From Saccharothrix sp. ALI-22-I (lineage in GTDB: Bacteria > Actinomycetota > Actinomycetes > Mycobacteriales > Pseudonocardiaceae): 64,000 nucleotides of DNA. The notes under the pieces are model-generated. The model searched no databases. It was given only the letters and a program-made list of their open reading frames with translations, and was not told where the DNA came from. Shown piece after piece: positions 36,701-45,460 of this stretch; positions within the stretch are counted from its first letter, which is position 1, and the number at the start of each line of letters is the position of its first letter. Both the position numbers and the translations under genes were made by a program. The stretch is from positions 25,776 through 89,775 of the forward strand of contig NZ_MTQP01000038.1 of NCBI RefSeq assembly GCF_001984175.1, given 5' to 3'.

Positions 36701-37600
36701 AATCCATTCGCGCACGGCGTCGATCTGCGCGGAATGCGCCGCGAGCCCGACCTCGAGACGACGCGCCACCACACCTTCGTCCTGGCAGCGGCCCAGGAAG
36801 TCGTGGACCGCGGATCGGTCTCCGGATATCACCGTCGACCGCGGCCCGTTGACGGCCGCCAGATCGAGCCGCCCGCCCCAGCGCGGGAGGAAGGAGAGCA
36901 CCTCCGCAGCCGGGAGCGAGACGGCCGCCATCTCCCCTTGGCCGACCAGGGTGGCCTGGGCCTTGCTCCACTCCGCCACTGCCCGAGCCCCGTCGTCCAG
37001 GGAAAGCCCTCCGGCCACGCAGGCCGCGGCGATCTCACCCACGGAATGTCCCACGACCGCACCTGGCGCCACGCCGCACGCGCGCCACATCTCGGCCAGC
37101 GCGACCATCACCGTGAACAGCGCGGGTTGGACGAGGTCCGGGGCTTCCAATTCCTCCTCGCCGTTCAGCACATCGGACAGGGGCCAATCGAGGAACGGCG
37201 CGAAAGCGGCGCAGCACTCCTGGACGGTGTTGCGGAACACCGTCGAGGATTCCATCAGCGCGGCGGCCATCCCCGGCCATTGCGATCCTTGGCCCGGAAA
37301 GACGAACACCGGCCGCGTACCGCATTCCGCAACGGAGGTGATCACGTCTCCCGACGGCACGCCGTTGGCCAGATCGGCCAGTGCCTGCAGGAAGTCGGCA
37401 CGTCGACGCCCCAGCACCACCGCGCGGTTGCGCCCGGCAGGAAACGCCGTGGCGAGCGAATACCCGATGTCCACGACCGATCCATCCGCGCAGTCGCCCA
37501 GGAGATGCGCTCGGAGACCTTCCGCGTTGTAGCGCAGCGCGGACGGGTTGTTACCCGAAAGAACCCATGGAACCACTGCGGGTTCTGGTTGGTCCGCCAA
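21704..37600 (-). CDS. Modular type I PKS (PKS A): loading AT-ACP plus modules 1-3, 5298 aa
   Basis: Starts the polyketide and adds three units. Loading part: AT (GHSVG ~185) with LAAHS (~287) instead of YASH or HAFH, and Trp replacing the carboxylate-binding Arg (EWSKAQ ~210); ACP Ser ~492. No loading KS is present, so an uncarboxylated acyl-CoA starter such as propionyl or a branched acyl is expected. Module 1: KS (Cys ~720), AT (GHSQG ~1166, YASH ~1262, methylmalonyl), KR (Tyr ~1846; Trp and His of the A2 type), ACP (~2006). Module 2: KS (Cys ~2233), AT (~2672, YASH ~2775, methylmalonyl), KR (LDD, Tyr ~3298, B type), ACP (~3455). Module 3: KS (Cys ~3690), AT (GHSVG ~4135, HAFH ~4234, malonyl), DH ([10 protein letters not shown] ~4435, Asp ~4596, both catalytic residues present), KR (LDD, Tyr ~5012), ACP (~5175), docking tail. 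Module 3 should give an alkene. The start codon is TTG. Confidence 0.96.
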   Translation of the reverse strand: MADQPEPAVVPWVLSGNNPSALRYNAEGLRAHLLGDCADGSVVDIGYSLATAFPAGRNRAVVLGRRRADFLQALADLANGVPSGDVITSVAECGTRPVFVFPGQGSQWPGMAAALMESSTVFRNTVQECCAAFAPFLDWPLSDVLNGEEELEAPDLVQPALFTVMVALAEMWRACGVAPGAVVGHSVGEIAAACVAGGLSLDDGARAVAEWSKAQATLVGQGEMAAVSLPAAEVLSFLPRWGGRLDLAAVNGPRSTVISGDRSAVHDFLGRCQDEGVVARRLEVGLAAHSAQIDAVREWILRDLGPIRPQGSEVPFCSSATGGFLDTSALDAAYWCRNLRQPVHFAGAVRALLATGHRLFLEISPHSVLTSALRETFEAGSVDAAAIPTLRRGRGGMDRFLTAVAEAHVRGADPDWEVVFAGSGARRVELPGSSGADQAQVRDHRAAEPDRTSEAERVRVLRALVRTHVTALLPTDAPAVPENKTFQDLGLDSVSAVELRDRLAKATRLSLPATLAFDHPTPRAVVEALRTADAGGATVPEAVPESSREPIAIVAMSCRLPGRVSSPEDLWQLLVSEADAVSGFPHDRGWDTEGRFHPEPGRAGSYYQRAAGFLHDATEFDADLFGISPREAVTMDPQQRLLLEASWEVFERAGIPPTSSHGERIGVFAGVMAQDYGPRLADASAETCGHVLTGNSASVASGRVAYAFGLQGPAVTIDTACSSSLVALHLACRALRYGECTMALVGGAAVMPSLGMFVEFSNLHALSPDGRCKAFAEQADGFGLAEGVGVLLLERLSDARRHGHQVLAVVRGTAVNSDGASNGLTAPSGSAQQRVIRQALADAGLSANEVDAVEAHGSGTPLGDPIEANALLATYGGGSRDRPLWLGSVKSNLGHTQAAAGVIGVIKMVLAMRHGILPRTLHINEPTPQVDWSSGALRLLTEAQPWPEDRYPRRAGVSSFGISGTNAHAILEATSEPATPVTDAEPHGEVVPWVVSAATGNALRDQAKRLSTFARAHPELSPSDIGRALVTAKASLAHRAVVLGRGADELIQGVDELAGGVTGTVVEGRARPHRQVVFVFPGQGTQWPRMVGDLLETSRGFRDRIDECDSALRAVVDWSLVDVLRGAQGAPSLEHVDVVQPALFAMMVALAEVWRGYGIEPDAVVGHSQGEIAAACVAGALPLPEAARIVALRSRLVRRRLAGRGAMLAVNQPREHWDRGQLSVAVVNGPRSVVLAGSPQHIDEVQAECEVGGIRAHRIPVDYASHSNQVDAIRDQLLQVLGDVRPQRATVPFYSTVTGGQLDTTELNADYWIRNLRHTVEFDRATRELLRTGHDLFLEISPHPVLTAAITEICDETGVEADAVGSLWRGRGGIDQMMHSIAEAHVRGAPVTWDHAFSGTGVRVDLPTYAFQRRRYWLEQPASEQRSTPDGPFWDAVCSQDLDAVSAIMDLDDPESLEAMRPALPVLSSWQRRDRDQRTVDSWRYRIRWEPCNPVPAPTQPENWLVVFPAGHAEHPAIAGCIRELGAMGHVDTLELDPDSADRESIGRRLRSETTADRIVSFLALDESPHPVHPELPGGLAMTLALAQAICDLAVTAPLWLITTEAVAAVASDSLEHPTQAAVWGLGRVFGLERPESWGGLVDIPERPTDAVLSRLLGALVGSGREDQLALRDEGLFIRRLTPASTGVRVADQWCPQGTALITGGHGGLGKHVARWLVGEGARHLVLVSRRGAETPGATEFSAELAASGARVTHARCDVAKRGELAQLVRRLAEQGDPVRTVVHTAGAIALGPVAETSLDELTEVVRAKLIGARNLDELFDDANELDAFVLFSSISGAWGSGAHGAYAAANAYLDALAENRRVRGLPATSIAWGIWNSTDGTGMAASLTKDELRAGGIGYMDPRMATAALQAALDRGETCIAVADVDWETFTPLFTVARPRPLLDGVPRARAAGGGERPPGRTSRVVPSAQPGELVHVVRREVAAVLGFPDQESVDAGTPLRDLGLDSPMTVRLRTRLAEAIGLQIPVTAVFDHPTVARLASHLATLSAGAQDAGQVIGHVSTEEPIAVVAMSFRLPQDVRTPEQLWQVLERGDDMISAIPTDRGWGARYDQDPARPDALIAHAGGFLHGAALFDAAFFGISPREALAMDPQQRLLLETSWEAIERAGLDPTTLRGSQTGVFVGAGYQGYAADPADAVDEVAGHLVTGTVTSILSGRISYTFGFQGPSITTDTACSSSLVALHQACQSLRTGECSLALVGGAAVLSAPMTLAELGKQGALSPDGRCRAFAASANGIGLAEGAVVVLLERLSEARRNGHPVLAVVRGSAVNSDGASNGLTAPNGLAQQAVIRQALANAGVRPDEVDVVEAHGTGTTLGDPIEAHALLATYGQDRDRPLWVGSLKSNIGHTQAAAGLAGVVKTVLALQHGVLPRTLHVDEPSPHIDWSSGAVRLLTERMAWPDRGRPRIAGISAFGISGTNAHVILEQAPPEPPRPRREVDAVVPWVLSATEPAALRAHARLLRDFLSRSPDVSPVDVGYSLATSRTAFRHRAVLVGSSPAQFRRDLDTLLHEGPTAPATDRRVVFVFPGQGTHWPGMARDLLDSSAVFRDRVEECARALEPFTDWSLLEVLRGEPGAPPLDRVDVVQPAVFAVMVSLAELWRWYGVEPAAVVGHSQGEIAAACVAGGLSLEDAAKVVAIRSRLLRTHLSGKGGMAGISAEPGDVAEILARWDGRIEVAATNGPGSVVVSGEAPALDELVARCLESGLSAKRLPVDYASHSSHVEAIREHLRTALDGIRPRSGDIPFWSTVTGGDLDTIGLGPGYWVDNLRCGVRFDAATRNLLDAGHDVFVEVSPHPVLSFPIQRTAEQSGKPLWTVDTLRRGDGGPDRMLAAVGEAFAHGVPVTWDKAFSGLEPRCVDLPTYPFQQRRYWLADRRSAGARRYRVAWRVVQDGLPARLSGRWLVVTSGGRGTGWSEAVQAELAELGALVERIDIDEPDRAAVAARLRGAIGDAVDGVVSLPAPDDPSMPGTAVPRGFALVVSLIQALGDVGIDAPLWCCTRGAVSTGPEDPPPSPAQALTWGLGQVAAQECGARWGGLLDLPESAGPHEFHQVGRALAGVSGEDRCAIRSSGVLVPRVVEAVPADVEAFRPGRGTVLITGGLGAVGAHIARWLAREGAEHLLLATRRGPDTEGAAELVEELSGTGTRITVAACDVTDRESLRRLLGTVPPESPLTGVVHAAGALDDALVDALDTARAAEVIDPKFGAAVHLHELTRDHDLSMFVLVSSLAGTVGAPGQASYAAANAGVDALAQHRRGIGLPATAIAWGSWGDGLVDAELDQRLRRRGIPPMRPEQAIGALRRTLGEDAPFTIAAEVDWNRLRASLARGAILAELTGEQVHAGGPADNGWARRVGELPGPEQDRLLLDLVRTRIAELLGYSGPDDVDPDRPVRDLGFDSMTAVRFRDGLARTTGLDLPVTLVFDHPTAAELAGALRPRRTGVVKVAEVVKAAEAAAPRDEPIAVVAMSCRFPGGVRSPEELWQLVAEGRDVISDFPRDRGWDVEGKYDPELSRPGTFATTGGGFLYDAANFDPEFFQISPREALAIDPQHRLLLETSWEAFERATVDIDALRGENIGVFVGTSYHDYGSRVSSPPEGLEGYLTLGSAGSVAAGRIAYWFGLQGPAINVDTACSSSLVALHLAGQALLRGECRMALAGGATVMSTLDTFTEFSRQGVLAPDGRCKAFSARADGTGWAEGVGLVLLERLSDAQRHGHRVLALIRGSAVNSDGASNGLTAPNGLAQQAVIRQALANTGLRAQDVDAVEAHGTGTELGDPIEAHAVLATYGKDRDRPLWLASLKSNIGHTQSASGVAGVIKMVMALQREILPRTLHVAEPTPHVDWSGSLRLLAEQVDWPAGERPRRAGVSSFGISGTNAHLILEEAPRSGTGEERRSPQDPGVVPWVLSARTADALCAQADRLRAFLGADPDVEPVDIAHSLVKTRSRFEHRAVLTGTTRQEFLTGLDALAGGAHGTARAARRGGIAVLFGGQGGQRIGMGRVLADAFPAFDQALREVCAELDRHTERPVLDMVLAAEDPGRDTALDQTIHAQPAIFAFEVALFRLFRSWGVTPAFLLGHSVGELGAVHCAGALSLADACVLVAARGRLMQTMPAHGAMVAVEAAEEEVRPLLAGRTGVDIAAVNSSTSTVLSGDEEAVHRLAEELAARGRRTKRLRVSHAFHSPHVDRIVDRYREVAADLTCATPSIPVVSSVTGEQVGAAELASPEYWVRHLRRAVRFQDGVHRLHDQGVGCYLDLSPDGGLATPAEDCLAEREPAPVFLAALRPGTDDRHQVLRTLGDLYGCGAAVDWDAVFADNRPQPVVLPTYPFQHRRYWLDAAPERHADTGHPFVASTTEVAGEGSVVLTATLSTRTHPWLADHVVGGQILFPATAFLELALWAGRRCACRQVDELILEEPLILPECGAVAVQLLVGPEDETHRRQVRLHAKPEGDLRWTRHMTGVLIAGEGDARRAQAPDDHAVPVDTSGFYERLVDRGFDYGPAFRGLDKVWCDGDDVLVEARLPEESCGQSRSFGLHPALLDAALQAVAFVMGDARLIPFSVRGASLHKTGVDVLRVRLSPVGEHEFSLDAHDAEGHLVLAVESLRLRPAAGVRAGDSLFRLEWSAVPRASAVSHRWVVLGPSEPRIAGALRPEAEVAEVGRFDELREALDAGHPAPDMVLWSPRAEAGLPISAAVRHLAVQGLELIRNWLSEHRLSRTRLVLLTTGAAGEEPVSDLPGAALWGLVRSAQSENPGRFVLVDADTSDASLAALPGVVATDEPQLVLRAGEARAARLVRVPPAGSGTPWDPDGTVLITGGTGVVGQALARHLAGRGVRHLLLVSRGGPVAAGAAGLVSELNSLGTRASVVACDVADRRAVAALLAAIPDDRPLTAVIHAAGVLDDGIVTALTPERVDRVLRPKVDGTLILHELTRDRNLSAFILCSSIAGVLGGTGQGNYAAANAFMDAFAQQRRAAGEPALSLAWGLWETPSGMTGKLSEADLARIRGYGVVPMPAEQAVGLLDEALGAGGAVLLAMRLGLTAVAADGGTIPRLLRDLVRTPTRPAADGSAPSPPRDLRRRMAEADPTRVLLSEVREHVARILGYPDSQLVQVDRGFLELGLDSLSTLEFRNRLEEVTELRLPATLLFDHPTPRAVADHLRERLSTTEDDSPDSPLADLERVRSKLPAVLVDERARKRLVEELEELLAEAGSTAAPPGETVALRLKHATDGEIFEFIDKELGLS

Positions 37601-37614
37601 TGTGACACTCCCTC
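37601..37614 (-). promoter_or_regulatory. Ribosome binding site that sets the TTG start of PKS A
   Basis: GAGGGAG (37608-37614 on the minus strand) stands 7 nt before the TTG at 37600. There is no ATG or GTG in frame nearby, and residues from the TTG onward ([17 protein letters not shown]) match the usual N-terminus of AT-ACP loading modules. Confidence 0.7.
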
Positions 37615-38170
37615 AACTCGGGCACATAACGCACGTTGAACAGTCAGAAGCCACGTCGACGCCACGGTCAGTCCGCGATGAACGAGGTCGGCAGAACACC
37701 CGAGGAACGGCTGGTGCACCAGACGCGCCCCGGCGCTTCTAACCTTTCCATAATGTCACTTGTGGCGAGACGACCGCCGCGTCCGTCTCGGCGTCGCGCT
37801 CGACCGCGACTCCACAGAGTCGACTCTCATTCCTTGAGTGAATTCCGAGAAAGTCCGGATGACCGCCTCTCCACGAGTCCCAGACTCCTCGCCAGCTATT
37901 GCTACAGACTCCGCACTCCTGCAGTTTCCCCGACGAACGCGGCCAGACCCGGAATCCGTTTCAGCGGACATACCCCACCTGATCTACGCCGAATGCGCCG
38001 AATGCGCGTCTCACAGACAAGAAGAGTTCCGAGCGGCACACCACTCCGAAGTGTACCCCTTTTGACGGAGCAGACACCGGATCGGATGGGGCTCATGCAA
38101 GAATACTGGACCACTTCGACGTACGACCACATTCACATCGGAACGAAGCAGAAGTTGATTCGTCAGGAAA
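37601..38170. other. 570-bp spacer between the glycosyltransferase and PKS A genes
   Basis: No convincing gene on either strand: short open frames exist but lack a binding site or recognisable product. The base composition is less GC-rich than the flanking genes. It probably carries the end of the glycosyltransferase transcript and the promoter of the PKS operon. I see no strong hairpin terminator and no promoter boxes I would defend. Confidence 0.5.
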
Positions 38171-39484
38171 TCAAGGAGCTGAAAAGTCGCGCTCCTTGTC
38201 CGCTGCGAGAACCGGTCGTTCAGTGTTTTTCTCGTGCTCTGCCACCAACGCCTCCAGGCGTGGGACGATGTCGTGCGGACTGGGTGCCGCCTGGGCCTCT
38301 TGGCGGATCGTCGCCGCGTTGGCGGCGAACGACGGCTCAGTGAGCAGTCGGGCCAACTGGTCCCCGACGTGGGCCTCGGTGAGCCGTTCGCGATCAAGGA
38401 CCAGACCCGCTCCCCGTGCGGCGAGCAGCTCCGCCCTGCGCGGTTCATCCCAGTAGAGCCCCGGGAGTATGAGCTGCGGTACGCCGTTGATCGCTGCGGT
38501 TTCCTGCGTCGTCGTGCCGCCGTGGTGGATGATCGCCGAACACGTCCGGAGCAGCTCGTGGAGCGGTACGTAGTCGTGAATCCGAACGTTGCCGGGAAGT
38601 GGGCCGATCTCACGTGCCTCGTCAGCGGTCAGAGTAGCGATCACCTCGACGTCGAGCCCGGCCGCGCCGCGCAGCAGGATCTTGACCGCCTTCCGCTCAC
38701 TGTCGATGAACTCCTCAAGGCTGCCAGCCCCGGCGGCGATGGAACGCCGCGTCAGTCCGAGGCTGACGCAGATACGCGGTTTCGCTGGCGGTTCGTCCAG
38801 CCACCTGGGTATCACCGCCGGACCGTTGTACGGCACGAACCGGACCGGGATGTACTCCAATTCCACGGGCAACCGCATCCAGGACGGTATCTGTTCGATG
38901 GTCGCCTGCCCCACCGCGACCTCCTCGGCGAAGCCGACACCGAACCGGCCCAACGATCCGGCGAGCACATCCCGCAACCCGTCAGCCCGGTCCTTCGACA
39001 GGCGGGACCTGTGCCAGCCGACCAGGTCCATGGCGAACAGCACGCGCACGTGCGGCACGCCGAGGATGTGTGCGACCACGGGACCGGAGTACGCCGCGGC
39101 ATCCCAGATGACAAGATCGGGCCGCCATTGCGTGCCGAACCACACCAGGTCCTCCAACAAACGGTCATCAATGTGAAGGAGGTGCTTTCCCTTACCCTCG
39201 AAGTAATCGCCGGAGCCCACCTGGTCGAAGAGCTCCATGCCCGGCAATCCATCGGCAGGAATTTTCCGGCCATGGGGACTATATCCTGATGTCGCAGCCG
39301 CAGCGACGACGTCCACCGGTTCACCGACGGGAACCGCGGTGAGCCCGGCATTGGTGACCATGTCGGCCGCGTCCGGACGAACAGCGACGCGGACATCGTG
39401 CCCCGCCACCCGCAAGGCCCAAGCTAACGGAACCAAGTTGTAGAAATGAGAATTCGCCGGGAGCGACGTGAACAGGACGCGCAT
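38171..39484 (-). CDS. Macrolide-type glycosyltransferase (GT1 family), 437 aa
   Basis: Transfers an NDP-deoxysugar to the polyketide, most likely forosamine made by the adjacent operon (inference from context). It starts MRVLFTSLPANSHFYNL, the usual N-terminal acceptor-side strand of antibiotic GT-B enzymes such as DesVII and SpnP. The C-terminal half carries the donor-binding motif HHGGTTTQETAA near residues 330-341, followed by PQLILPG and DEPRRAELLA. Its length is normal for the family. I took the ATG at 39484 and rejected a 26-residue upstream extension that does not resemble the family. Many DesVII-type enzymes need a P450-like helper protein; none is in the window. The gene is divergent from the sugar operon and lies upstream of the PKS genes on the same strand. 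Confidence 0.9.
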   Translation of the reverse strand: MRVLFTSLPANSHFYNLVPLAWALRVAGHDVRVAVRPDAADMVTNAGLTAVPVGEPVDVVAAAATSGYSPHGRKIPADGLPGMELFDQVGSGDYFEGKGKHLLHIDDRLLEDLVWFGTQWRPDLVIWDAAAYSGPVVAHILGVPHVRVLFAMDLVGWHRSRLSKDRADGLRDVLAGSLGRFGVGFAEEVAVGQATIEQIPSWMRLPVELEYIPVRFVPYNGPAVIPRWLDEPPAKPRICVSLGLTRRSIAAGAGSLEEFIDSERKAVKILLRGAAGLDVEVIATLTADEAREIGPLPGNVRIHDYVPLHELLRTCSAIIHHGGTTTQETAAINGVPQLILPGLYWDEPRRAELLAARGAGLVLDRERLTEAHVGDQLARLLTEPSFAANAATIRQEAQAAPSPHDIVPRLEALVAEHEKNTERPVLAADKERDFSAP

Positions 39485-39666
39485 GGATCTCTCCGAATCA
39501 GATCGTATCCGCCACCTCACTGGAGCATACGGACACCAGCGCGCCCGGCATCCCGAAAGCACTTTCGGGTGACGCTGCGACTGCCATCGGGCACGGGTAG
39601 GACGATCCCGATAGCGTCGAGTGCGTCGAGGGCCCGTACCCTGCCCGAGCTAGGAGTTCCGAGTCC
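39485..39666. promoter_or_regulatory. Divergent promoter region between the glycosyltransferase and the sugar operon
   Basis: 182 bp separate two genes read in opposite directions, so at least one promoter for each side must lie here unless transcription enters from further away. A clear GGAG binding site precedes the rightward ATG at 39667. I cannot assign -35 and -10 boxes with confidence. Confidence 0.55.
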
Positions 39667-41127
39667 ATGAAAACGTCACTGCGCTCCGCTCCCCTATCGC
39701 CCAAAGTGGACGCTGTGACGCCGCGGCACATCGCCCGATCGGCCGCCTGCCGCGATGGCGGGATCACGACTCTCGACACCTTCCGGCAGTGGTTCAGCGA
39801 CTTGCGGCGGCGGGACTTGACGAACGTGGTGCTCACGGCGCTGGACGACCTCCCGGGCTGGAACACCGATCCACGGACCGGCGACATCGGCCACCGCAGC
39901 GGGAAGTTCTTCACCGTCGAAGGGCTGGAGGTGCACGTTCCCGGCGCTCCCGTGGAGTCCTGGAGCCAGCCGATCATCAACCAGCCCGAGATCGGGATTC
40001 TCGGCATCCTGATCAGGGATTTCGGCGGGGTCCTGCACTTCCTCATGCAGGCCAAGACCGAGCCGGGCAACCGCAACAGTGTGCAGCTCTCACCCACGGT
40101 GCAGGCGACCCGGAGCAACTACACCCGCGTGCACGGGGGTCGGGGAACTCCGTACCTCGACTACTTCCAGAACGCCGGGCAGCACCGGGTGCTGGCGGAT
40201 GTGCGGCAGTCGGAGCAGGGATCGTGGTTCCGCCACAAGCGCAATCGCAACATGATCGTCGAAGTAACCGAGGAGGTCCCGCTGCTGCCGGGCTTCCATT
40301 GGCTCACGCTCGGCCAGATCCACGATTTGTTCGCCGTCGACGACATGGTCAACATGGATGCCCGGACGGTGCTGTCCTGCCTGCCGTTCACCGGTACCGA
40401 CCCTGTTGAGGTCGGCGACCACGATTTCCGGTCCGCGTTGGCCCGGTCGTGCAACGAGGACGAGGGCAGTCTGCACAGCACCAGGGATGTTCTGAACTGG
40501 ATCACGGAAACCCGGATGCGCACCGCGCTGGAGGTCACCTCCGTCCCGCTCAACGGTATGCCTCGATGGATTCGCACGTCCGAGAAGATCAGCCATGAAG
40601 CCGGCCTATTCTTCGACGTGGTCGGGGTACACGTGCAGGCCTGCGGCCGTGAGGTCGGGCAGTGGTCGCAGCCGATGATCAAACCGCACGGCACGGGAGT
40701 CATCGCCTTCCTGGTGACCCGGATCGACGGCGTGCTGCACGCCCTAGTACATGCGCGCGTCGAGCCCGGCTACGTGGACTCCGTCGAGCTGGCGCCGACC
40801 GTGCAGTGCGCACCGGCGACCTACGATCACCTGCCAGGCGTTCGGCGACCCCGCTTCCTCGGCGAGGTGCTCGCAGCCCGGCGTGATCAGGTCTGGTTCG
40901 ACACGACGATGTCCGAGGAGGGCGGGCGGTTCTACCACGCGCGCAACCGCTACCTGGTCGTCGAGGTGGACCTGCGGCCCGAACCTCCCGGGTTCTGCTG
41001 GATGACCGTGCGCCAGCTCGTCGAACTCATCCGTCACAGCCACTACGTCAACATCCAGGCGCGGAGCCTCGTCGCCTGCTTGCACAGCTTGCTCGTCGAA
41101 GGGACTCACCCAGGTGACTTCGCCTGA
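39667..41127 (+). CDS. NDP-hexose 2,3-dehydratase (SpnO/TylX3/EvaA type), 486 aa
   Basis: Removes the C-2 hydroxyl of TDP-4-keto-6-deoxyglucose to give the unstable 3,4-diketo-2,6-dideoxy sugar, the committed step to 2-deoxysugars. The protein is a tandem repeat, as in the family: residues about 60-240 and 280-470 share WSQP, GVLH, EPG, SV-L-PTVQ and HARNR/HKRNR-like elements. The length of 486 aa is usual. The ATG at 39667 has GGAG about 10 nt upstream. It is the first gene of a rightward operon. Its stop overlaps the next gene by 14 bp, so the two are probably translated together. The product is normally reduced at C-3 by the ketoreductase encoded at 44402. Confidence 0.93.
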   Translation: MKTSLRSAPLSPKVDAVTPRHIARSAACRDGGITTLDTFRQWFSDLRRRDLTNVVLTALDDLPGWNTDPRTGDIGHRSGKFFTVEGLEVHVPGAPVESWSQPIINQPEIGILGILIRDFGGVLHFLMQAKTEPGNRNSVQLSPTVQATRSNYTRVHGGRGTPYLDYFQNAGQHRVLADVRQSEQGSWFRHKRNRNMIVEVTEEVPLLPGFHWLTLGQIHDLFAVDDMVNMDARTVLSCLPFTGTDPVEVGDHDFRSALARSCNEDEGSLHSTRDVLNWITETRMRTALEVTSVPLNGMPRWIRTSEKISHEAGLFFDVVGVHVQACGREVGQWSQPMIKPHGTGVIAFLVTRIDGVLHALVHARVEPGYVDSVELAPTVQCAPATYDHLPGVRRPRFLGEVLAARRDQVWFDTTMSEEGGRFYHARNRYLVVEVDLRPEPPGFCWMTVRQLVELIRHSHYVNIQARSLVACLHSLLVEGTHPGDFA

Positions 41128-42442
41128 GATCGCCGGAGGAAGGCAGGCGACGACCGGTCCAAAAGAGCGAGTGCTCGCGGCGGCACGCGAGTACCACCGC
41201 GAACGCGCGCACAGTGAGTTCATCCCAGGGGTGACACCGATCCTGCCGTCCGGGGCAGTACTCAACGAGGACGACCGGGTAGCACTGGTGGACGCCGCGC
41301 TGGACCTGCGCATCGCCGCAGGGCCGAACACCCAGCGGTTCGAGAACGCGTTCGCCAGATTCTTCGGACTGCGCAAGGCGCACATGACCAACTCCGGCTC
41401 CTCGGCGAACCTGCTGGCTTTGACCGCGCTGACATCGCCACGACTCGACAACGCCCGACTGCGCCCAGGCGGCGAGGTGATCACGGCGGCGGCCGGGTTC
41501 CCGACCACCGTCAACCCCATCGTCCAGAACGGGCTCGTCCCCGTCTTCGTCGACGTGGAACTCGGCACGTACAACACCACCCCGGACCGCGTGAAGGCCG
41601 CGATCACCGACCGCACCCAGGCGATCATTCTTGCCCACACCCTGGGGAATCCCTTTGCCGCAGCCGAGATCGCCGAGATCGCCCAAGAGCGGGAGCTGTT
41701 CCTCATCGAGGACAATTGCGACGCGGTGGGGTCGACCTACCAGGGCCGGTTGACCGGCACGTTCGGTGACTTCGCCACAGTCAGCTTCTACCCGGCTCAT
41801 CACATCACCAGCGGCGAGGGCGGCTGCGTGCTCACCCGTGACCTGGAACTGGCACGTGTCGTGGAATCTCTGCGGGACTGGGGTCGGGACTGCTGGTGCG
41901 AACCGGGGGTCGACAACACGTGCCGGAGGCGGTTCGACTACCAGCTCGGCAGTTTGCCGCACGGTTACGACCACAAGTACACGTTCTCCCATGTCGGATA
42001 CAACCTGAAGGCGACGGATCTGCAGGGGGCGCTCGCGTTGAGTCAGCTCGGCAGGATCCGCGAGTTCGGCGAAGCCAGGCGGCGCAACTGGCGCCGCTTG
42101 CGCGAGGGATTGTCCGGGCTACCGGGCCTGCTGCTACCCGAAGCCACCACAGGCAGCGATCCGAGCTGGTTCGGCTTCCTCATCACCGTCCTGCCGGACG
42201 CTGGCTTCACCCGCGGCGAGTTGGTGCAGTTCCTGGAATCACGCCGCATCGGCACCCGGTTGTTGTTCGGCGGCAACATCACGCGCCAGCCGGCCTTCCG
42301 AGAAGTTCGGTACCGCGTGGCCGAGGAGCTGACGAACAGCGACGTCATCACCGAGCGGACGTTCTGGATCGGCGTCTACCCGGGCATCACCGACGAGATG
42401 GTCGACTACGCCGTCGAGTCGATCGTGGACTTCGTGACCTGA
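41114..42442 (+). CDS. NDP-4-keto-2,6-dideoxyhexose 3-dehydrase, PMP and [2Fe-2S] dependent (SpnQ/E1 type), 442 aa
   Basis: Removes the C-3 hydroxyl of the 4-keto-2,6-dideoxy sugar. It has an aminotransferase fold (DegT/DnrJ/EryC1), but the PLP-binding Lys is replaced: the motif reads FYPAHHITSGEGG with His at the Lys site, the hallmark of the E1/SpnQ/ColD dehydrases that use PMP. Four Cys fit the spacing C-X57-C-X1-C-X7-C (first in EDNC, then CWC and the C of NTC), the known [2Fe-2S] signature of E1 and SpnQ, so this is the iron-sulfur branch rather than ColD. Electrons would come from a general reductase; none is encoded nearby. The start is GTG at 41114, inside the end of the preceding gene, with GAAGG upstream. 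The next gene follows after 31 bp. Confidence 0.94.
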   Translation: MTSPEIAGGRQATTGPKERVLAAAREYHRERAHSEFIPGVTPILPSGAVLNEDDRVALVDAALDLRIAAGPNTQRFENAFARFFGLRKAHMTNSGSSANLLALTALTSPRLDNARLRPGGEVITAAAGFPTTVNPIVQNGLVPVFVDVELGTYNTTPDRVKAAITDRTQAIILAHTLGNPFAAAEIAEIAQERELFLIEDNCDAVGSTYQGRLTGTFGDFATVSFYPAHHITSGEGGCVLTRDLELARVVESLRDWGRDCWCEPGVDNTCRRRFDYQLGSLPHGYDHKYTFSHVGYNLKATDLQGALALSQLGRIREFGEARRRNWRRLREGLSGLPGLLLPEATTGSDPSWFGFLITVLPDAGFTRGELVQFLESRRIGTRLLFGGNITRQPAFREVRYRVAEELTNSDVITERTFWIGVYPGITDEMVDYAVESIVDFVT

Positions 42443-42473
42443 CGTGCTGCATGACATCCCCAGGGGAAGCACA

Positions 42474-43610
42474 ATGATCAACCTGCACCAGCCGGACCTC
42501 GGCCAGGCCGAACTCGCGGCTGTGGCCGAGGTCTTCGCCGACAGCTGGGCCGGCCATGGCCCGCGAACCCAGGCGTTCGAGGCGAAGTTCGCCGAACATC
42601 TGGGAGTCGACGCGGACCACCTGGTGTTCCTCAACTCCGCGACCGCCGCGCTGTTCCTCAGCTGCGAGCTGCTCGGTCTCACCGCGGGTGACGAGGTCGT
42701 GCTCCCGTCGAACAGCTTCGTCGCGGCGGCCAACGCCATCGTGCGCAACGGTGGCCAGCCGGTGTTCTGCGATGTCGATCCGCGCACCCTCAACCCGACT
42801 CCGGAGGATGTCGCGAAAGTCCTGACGAGGAGGACAAAAGCCGTCGTAGTGCTCCACTACGGAGGCGCTCCCGGCGAGGTTGCAGGGATCTCCGAGCTCT
42901 GCCGGGAACGCGGTGTCGTGTTGGTCGAGGACGCAGCCTGCGCCGTCAGCTCCGACGTAAACGGGCGTGCCTGCGGCACCTTCGGCGACCTGGGCGTGTG
43001 GAGCTTCGACGCCATGAAGATCCTCGTCACCGCAGACGGGGGGATGCTCTATGCCAGGAACCTCGAGCACGCACGGCGGGCGAGGCGGTTGGCCTACCAC
43101 GGCCTGGAGAAGGCGAGCGGGTTCGCCGCAGCCCGGGAGTCCGCGCGCTGGTGGGAGGTCGATCTCCAGGAAACCGGTCACAGGTTCATCGGCAACGACC
43201 TGGCCGCCGCGCTCGGCACCGTGCAGCTGCGCCGGCTTCCGGACTTTGTGCACAGGCGGCGTGCCATTGCCGCGCAGTACGACCAGTTGCTGTCGGGAGT
43301 GCCGGGCGTCACCCTACCTCCCGCCCTGCCGGACGGACACGTTTCGTCCCACTACTTCTACTGGGTCAGGGTGGATGCGGAAATCCGCAACCAAGTCGCT
43401 GTGCAACTGCTGGAGCGAGGCGTTTTCACGAGCTTCCGCTATCCGCCGTTGCACAAGGTGCCGCTCTACCGCTCGAACGCAATCCTGCCCGCGACCGAAC
43501 ATGCCTCGCGCAGCACGCTGCTCCTGCCGCTGCACCAAGGCCTCGACGACCACGAAGTGCGCACCGTCGCCGACGAGTTCCGCAAGGCAGTCGAGTACCA
43601 CCTCTCATAA
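42474..43610 (+). CDS. NDP-hexose 4-aminotransferase (SpnR/DesI-like), 378 aa
   Basis: PLP enzyme expected to put an amino group on C-4 of the 4-keto-2,3,6-trideoxy sugar, as SpnR does in forosamine biosynthesis. It belongs to the DegT/DnrJ/EryC1 family. Here the catalytic Lys is present (SFDAMKILVTADGG, near residue 183), in contrast to the preceding dehydrase. Earlier motifs NSATAALFLS and EDAACAVSS are typical cofactor contacts. I prefer the ATG at 42474 (AGGGGAAG just upstream; protein starts MINLHQPDLG) to an in-frame GTG at 42444. The position after the 3-dehydrase and before the N-methyltransferase supports the C-4 assignment, although sequence alone cannot separate C-3 from C-4 transaminases with certainty. 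Confidence 0.9.
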   Translation: MINLHQPDLGQAELAAVAEVFADSWAGHGPRTQAFEAKFAEHLGVDADHLVFLNSATAALFLSCELLGLTAGDEVVLPSNSFVAAANAIVRNGGQPVFCDVDPRTLNPTPEDVAKVLTRRTKAVVVLHYGGAPGEVAGISELCRERGVVLVEDAACAVSSDVNGRACGTFGDLGVWSFDAMKILVTADGGMLYARNLEHARRARRLAYHGLEKASGFAAARESARWWEVDLQETGHRFIGNDLAAALGTVQLRRLPDFVHRRRAIAAQYDQLLSGVPGVTLPPALPDGHVSSHYFYWVRVDAEIRNQVAVQLLERGVFTSFRYPPLHKVPLYRSNAILPATEHASRSTLLLPLHQGLDDHEVRTVADEFRKAVEYHLS

Positions 43611-43637
43611 GGCCATCCGGGCGAAAGGACACCTCCG

Positions 43638-44378
43638 GTGAGCAACGCGATCGAACGGACGGCCTCGGCCTACAGTCGCGAGCACGCCGACGTCTACGAC
43701 GTGGTCCACGCCGCGCGCGGCAGGGACTGGGCCGTCGAGGCGGACAACGTCGTGCGGCTTGTGCAGGAGCGGCTTCCAGGAGCACGGTCGCTGCTCGACG
43801 TAGCGTGCGGGACAGGCGCGCACCTGGAGCGGATCCGCTTCCTGTTCCCGCACGTCGCCGGACTGGAACTGTCCGACGCGATGCGGGAGATCGCCACACG
43901 CAGGCTTCCCGGTGTGCCGATCCACCCTGGTGACATGCGCGACTTCCATCTGGACGAGCAGTTCGACGCCGTCACGTGCATGTGCTTTTCCATCGCGTAC
44001 ATGCAGACACCCGAGGATCTGGGTCGTGCAGCCGCGAGCATGGCGCGTCATCTCGTGCCAGGCGGAGTGGCGGTCGTCGAGCCCTGGTGGTTCTCAGAGC
44101 AGTTCCTCGACGGGTACGTCACCGGCTCGGTCGCCGAGCGCAACGGCAGCGTGATCAGTCGCCTGTCGCATTCGGTGCGAGACGGCCGCGCCACTCGCAT
44201 GACCGTGCGCTACACCGTCGCGGAATCCACCGGAATTCGCGACTTCACCGAGCAGGAGATCCTCTCGCTGTTCACCGAGGACGAGTACCTCGCGGCGTTC
44301 GAGCAGGCCGGAATCCGGGCTGAGCACCTGCCTGGCGGACCCAACGGGCGCGGCCTGTTCCTCGGTGTGCGGGACTGA
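43638..44378 (+). CDS. SAM-dependent aminosugar N-methyltransferase (SpnS/DesVI-like), 246 aa
   Basis: Expected to dimethylate the 4-amino group of the TDP-aminosugar to give the NMe2 group of forosamine. Class I methyltransferase: the SAM-binding motif LLDVACGTGAHL lies near residues 55-66, followed by GDMRDF near 97 and VVEPWWF near 152, all characteristic of the DesVI/TylM1/SpnS group. The N-terminal YSREHADVYD and the C-terminal GGPNGRGLFLGV also match that group. The start is GTG with AAAGGA about 10 nt upstream. It lies 27 bp after the aminotransferase gene in the same operon. Confidence 0.93.
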   Translation: MSNAIERTASAYSREHADVYDVVHAARGRDWAVEADNVVRLVQERLPGARSLLDVACGTGAHLERIRFLFPHVAGLELSDAMREIATRRLPGVPIHPGDMRDFHLDEQFDAVTCMCFSIAYMQTPEDLGRAAASMARHLVPGGVAVVEPWWFSEQFLDGYVTGSVAERNGSVISRLSHSVRDGRATRMTVRYTVAESTGIRDFTEQEILSLFTEDEYLAAFEQAGIRAEHLPGGPNGRGLFLGVRD

Positions 44379-44401
44379 CAGCGGGAATCCCGGAAAGCGT
44401 C

Positions 44402-45385
44402 GTGCCCCGGCTGCGGATCGGTGTCCTCGGATGCGCCGACATCGCGCTCCGACGCATCCTGCCGAACCTCGTGCACCTGGACTCGGCGACGCTGGTGGCC
44501 GTCAGCAGCCGCCACGCGGACAAGGCCGTAGAGGCGGCATCCCAGTTCGACTGCGCGGCCGTTACCGGTTACGAGGCGCTGCTGGCACGCGACGACATCG
44601 ACGCCGTCTACATCCCACTCCCACCGGCGATGCACCACCGCTGGATCGTCGAATCACTCACCGCAGGCAAGCACGTCCTGGCGGAAAAACCGCTGTGCGT
44701 CACTGCGGCGGAGACGACGGAGGTGGTGGAACTCGCCCGCCGCCACGATCTCGTGCTGGCGGAGAACTTCATGTTTCTGAACCACTCCCAGCACGAGACC
44801 GTCCGGAGCTTGGTGCGCGACGGAGTGATCGGCCACGTGCGGTCCTTTTCCAGCGCCTTCGGTATCCCGCCGGTGAACCCGTTGTCGTTTCGCTACTCCC
44901 GGAACCTCGGCGGTGGGGCTCTGTTGGACGTGGGCGTGTACCCGCTGCGAGCAGCCCAACTGCACTTCCCTGGCGAGTTCCGAGTCGTCGGAGCCTGCCG
45001 CCGGGTGGACGAACGCATCGGAGTGGACGTCGCCGGAGGCGCCCTGTTGTCCGATGCGGATGGTGTCACCGTGCATCTGGAATTCGGGTTCGAGCATGCC
45101 TACCGAACGGACTACACGCTGTGGGGAAGCGCGGGGTGCATCAGCGTGCTGAGGGCGTTCACCCCGCCGGAGCACCACCGCCCGACAGTCCGCATCGAAG
45201 AGCAGGACCGAGTCACCGAGCTGTCGCTGCCACCGGACAACCAAGTCCGCAACACACTACGCGCGTTCATCGATGCGGCCCTCGGCAGGAAAGAAGCACC
45301 ATGCGGCGCGTCGATGGTCCGGCACGCCACCCTCGTGGATGATGTTCGCAGGGCAGCCGCCGCGCACGCCGCAGCATATGGATGA
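44402..45385 (+). CDS. NDP-hexose 3-ketoreductase (SpnN type, Gfo/Idh/MocA family), 327 aa
   Basis: NADPH-dependent reductase that reduces the C-3 keto group made by the 2,3-dehydratase, stabilising the 2-deoxysugar before C-3 deoxygenation. The N-terminal Rossmann motif is IGVLGCADIA, and the family motif EKPL (LAEKPLCVTAAE, near residue 98) carries the conserved Lys. The length is normal. The GTG start lies 23 bp after the methyltransferase stop. As the last gene of the operon, it completes the set of five enzymes from TDP-4-keto-6-deoxyglucose to TDP-forosamine. The reductase acts second in the pathway although its gene is last. Confidence 0.9.
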   Translation: MPRLRIGVLGCADIALRRILPNLVHLDSATLVAVSSRHADKAVEAASQFDCAAVTGYEALLARDDIDAVYIPLPPAMHHRWIVESLTAGKHVLAEKPLCVTAAETTEVVELARRHDLVLAENFMFLNHSQHETVRSLVRDGVIGHVRSFSSAFGIPPVNPLSFRYSRNLGGGALLDVGVYPLRAAQLHFPGEFRVVGACRRVDERIGVDVAGGALLSDADGVTVHLEFGFEHAYRTDYTLWGSAGCISVLRAFTPPEHHRPTVRIEEQDRVTELSLPPDNQVRNTLRAFIDAALGRKEAPCGASMVRHATLVDDVRRAAAAHAAAYG

Positions 45386-45460
45386 GAACGGCTGCAGCCG
45401 AAGCCCCGAAAGGGCGCACGGTACTGACCGAGCCGACCGGACGGAACGGCGAAAGCAGGG

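Noticed and set aside
1..37600. CRISPR or tandem repeats suggested by recurring sequence blocks
   Set aside because: The recurrences are homologous KS, AT, KR and ACP domains at module spacing, not short repeats with spacers.
37636..38343. Plus-strand frame of 235 codons across the spacer before PKS A
   Set aside because: It runs into the glycosyltransferase gene on the opposite strand, has no family resemblance and no convincing binding site.
45386..45460. Terminator between the sugar operon and the P450 gene
   Set aside because: Only a 4-bp GCCC/GGGC stem is visible around 45400, which is too weak to call.
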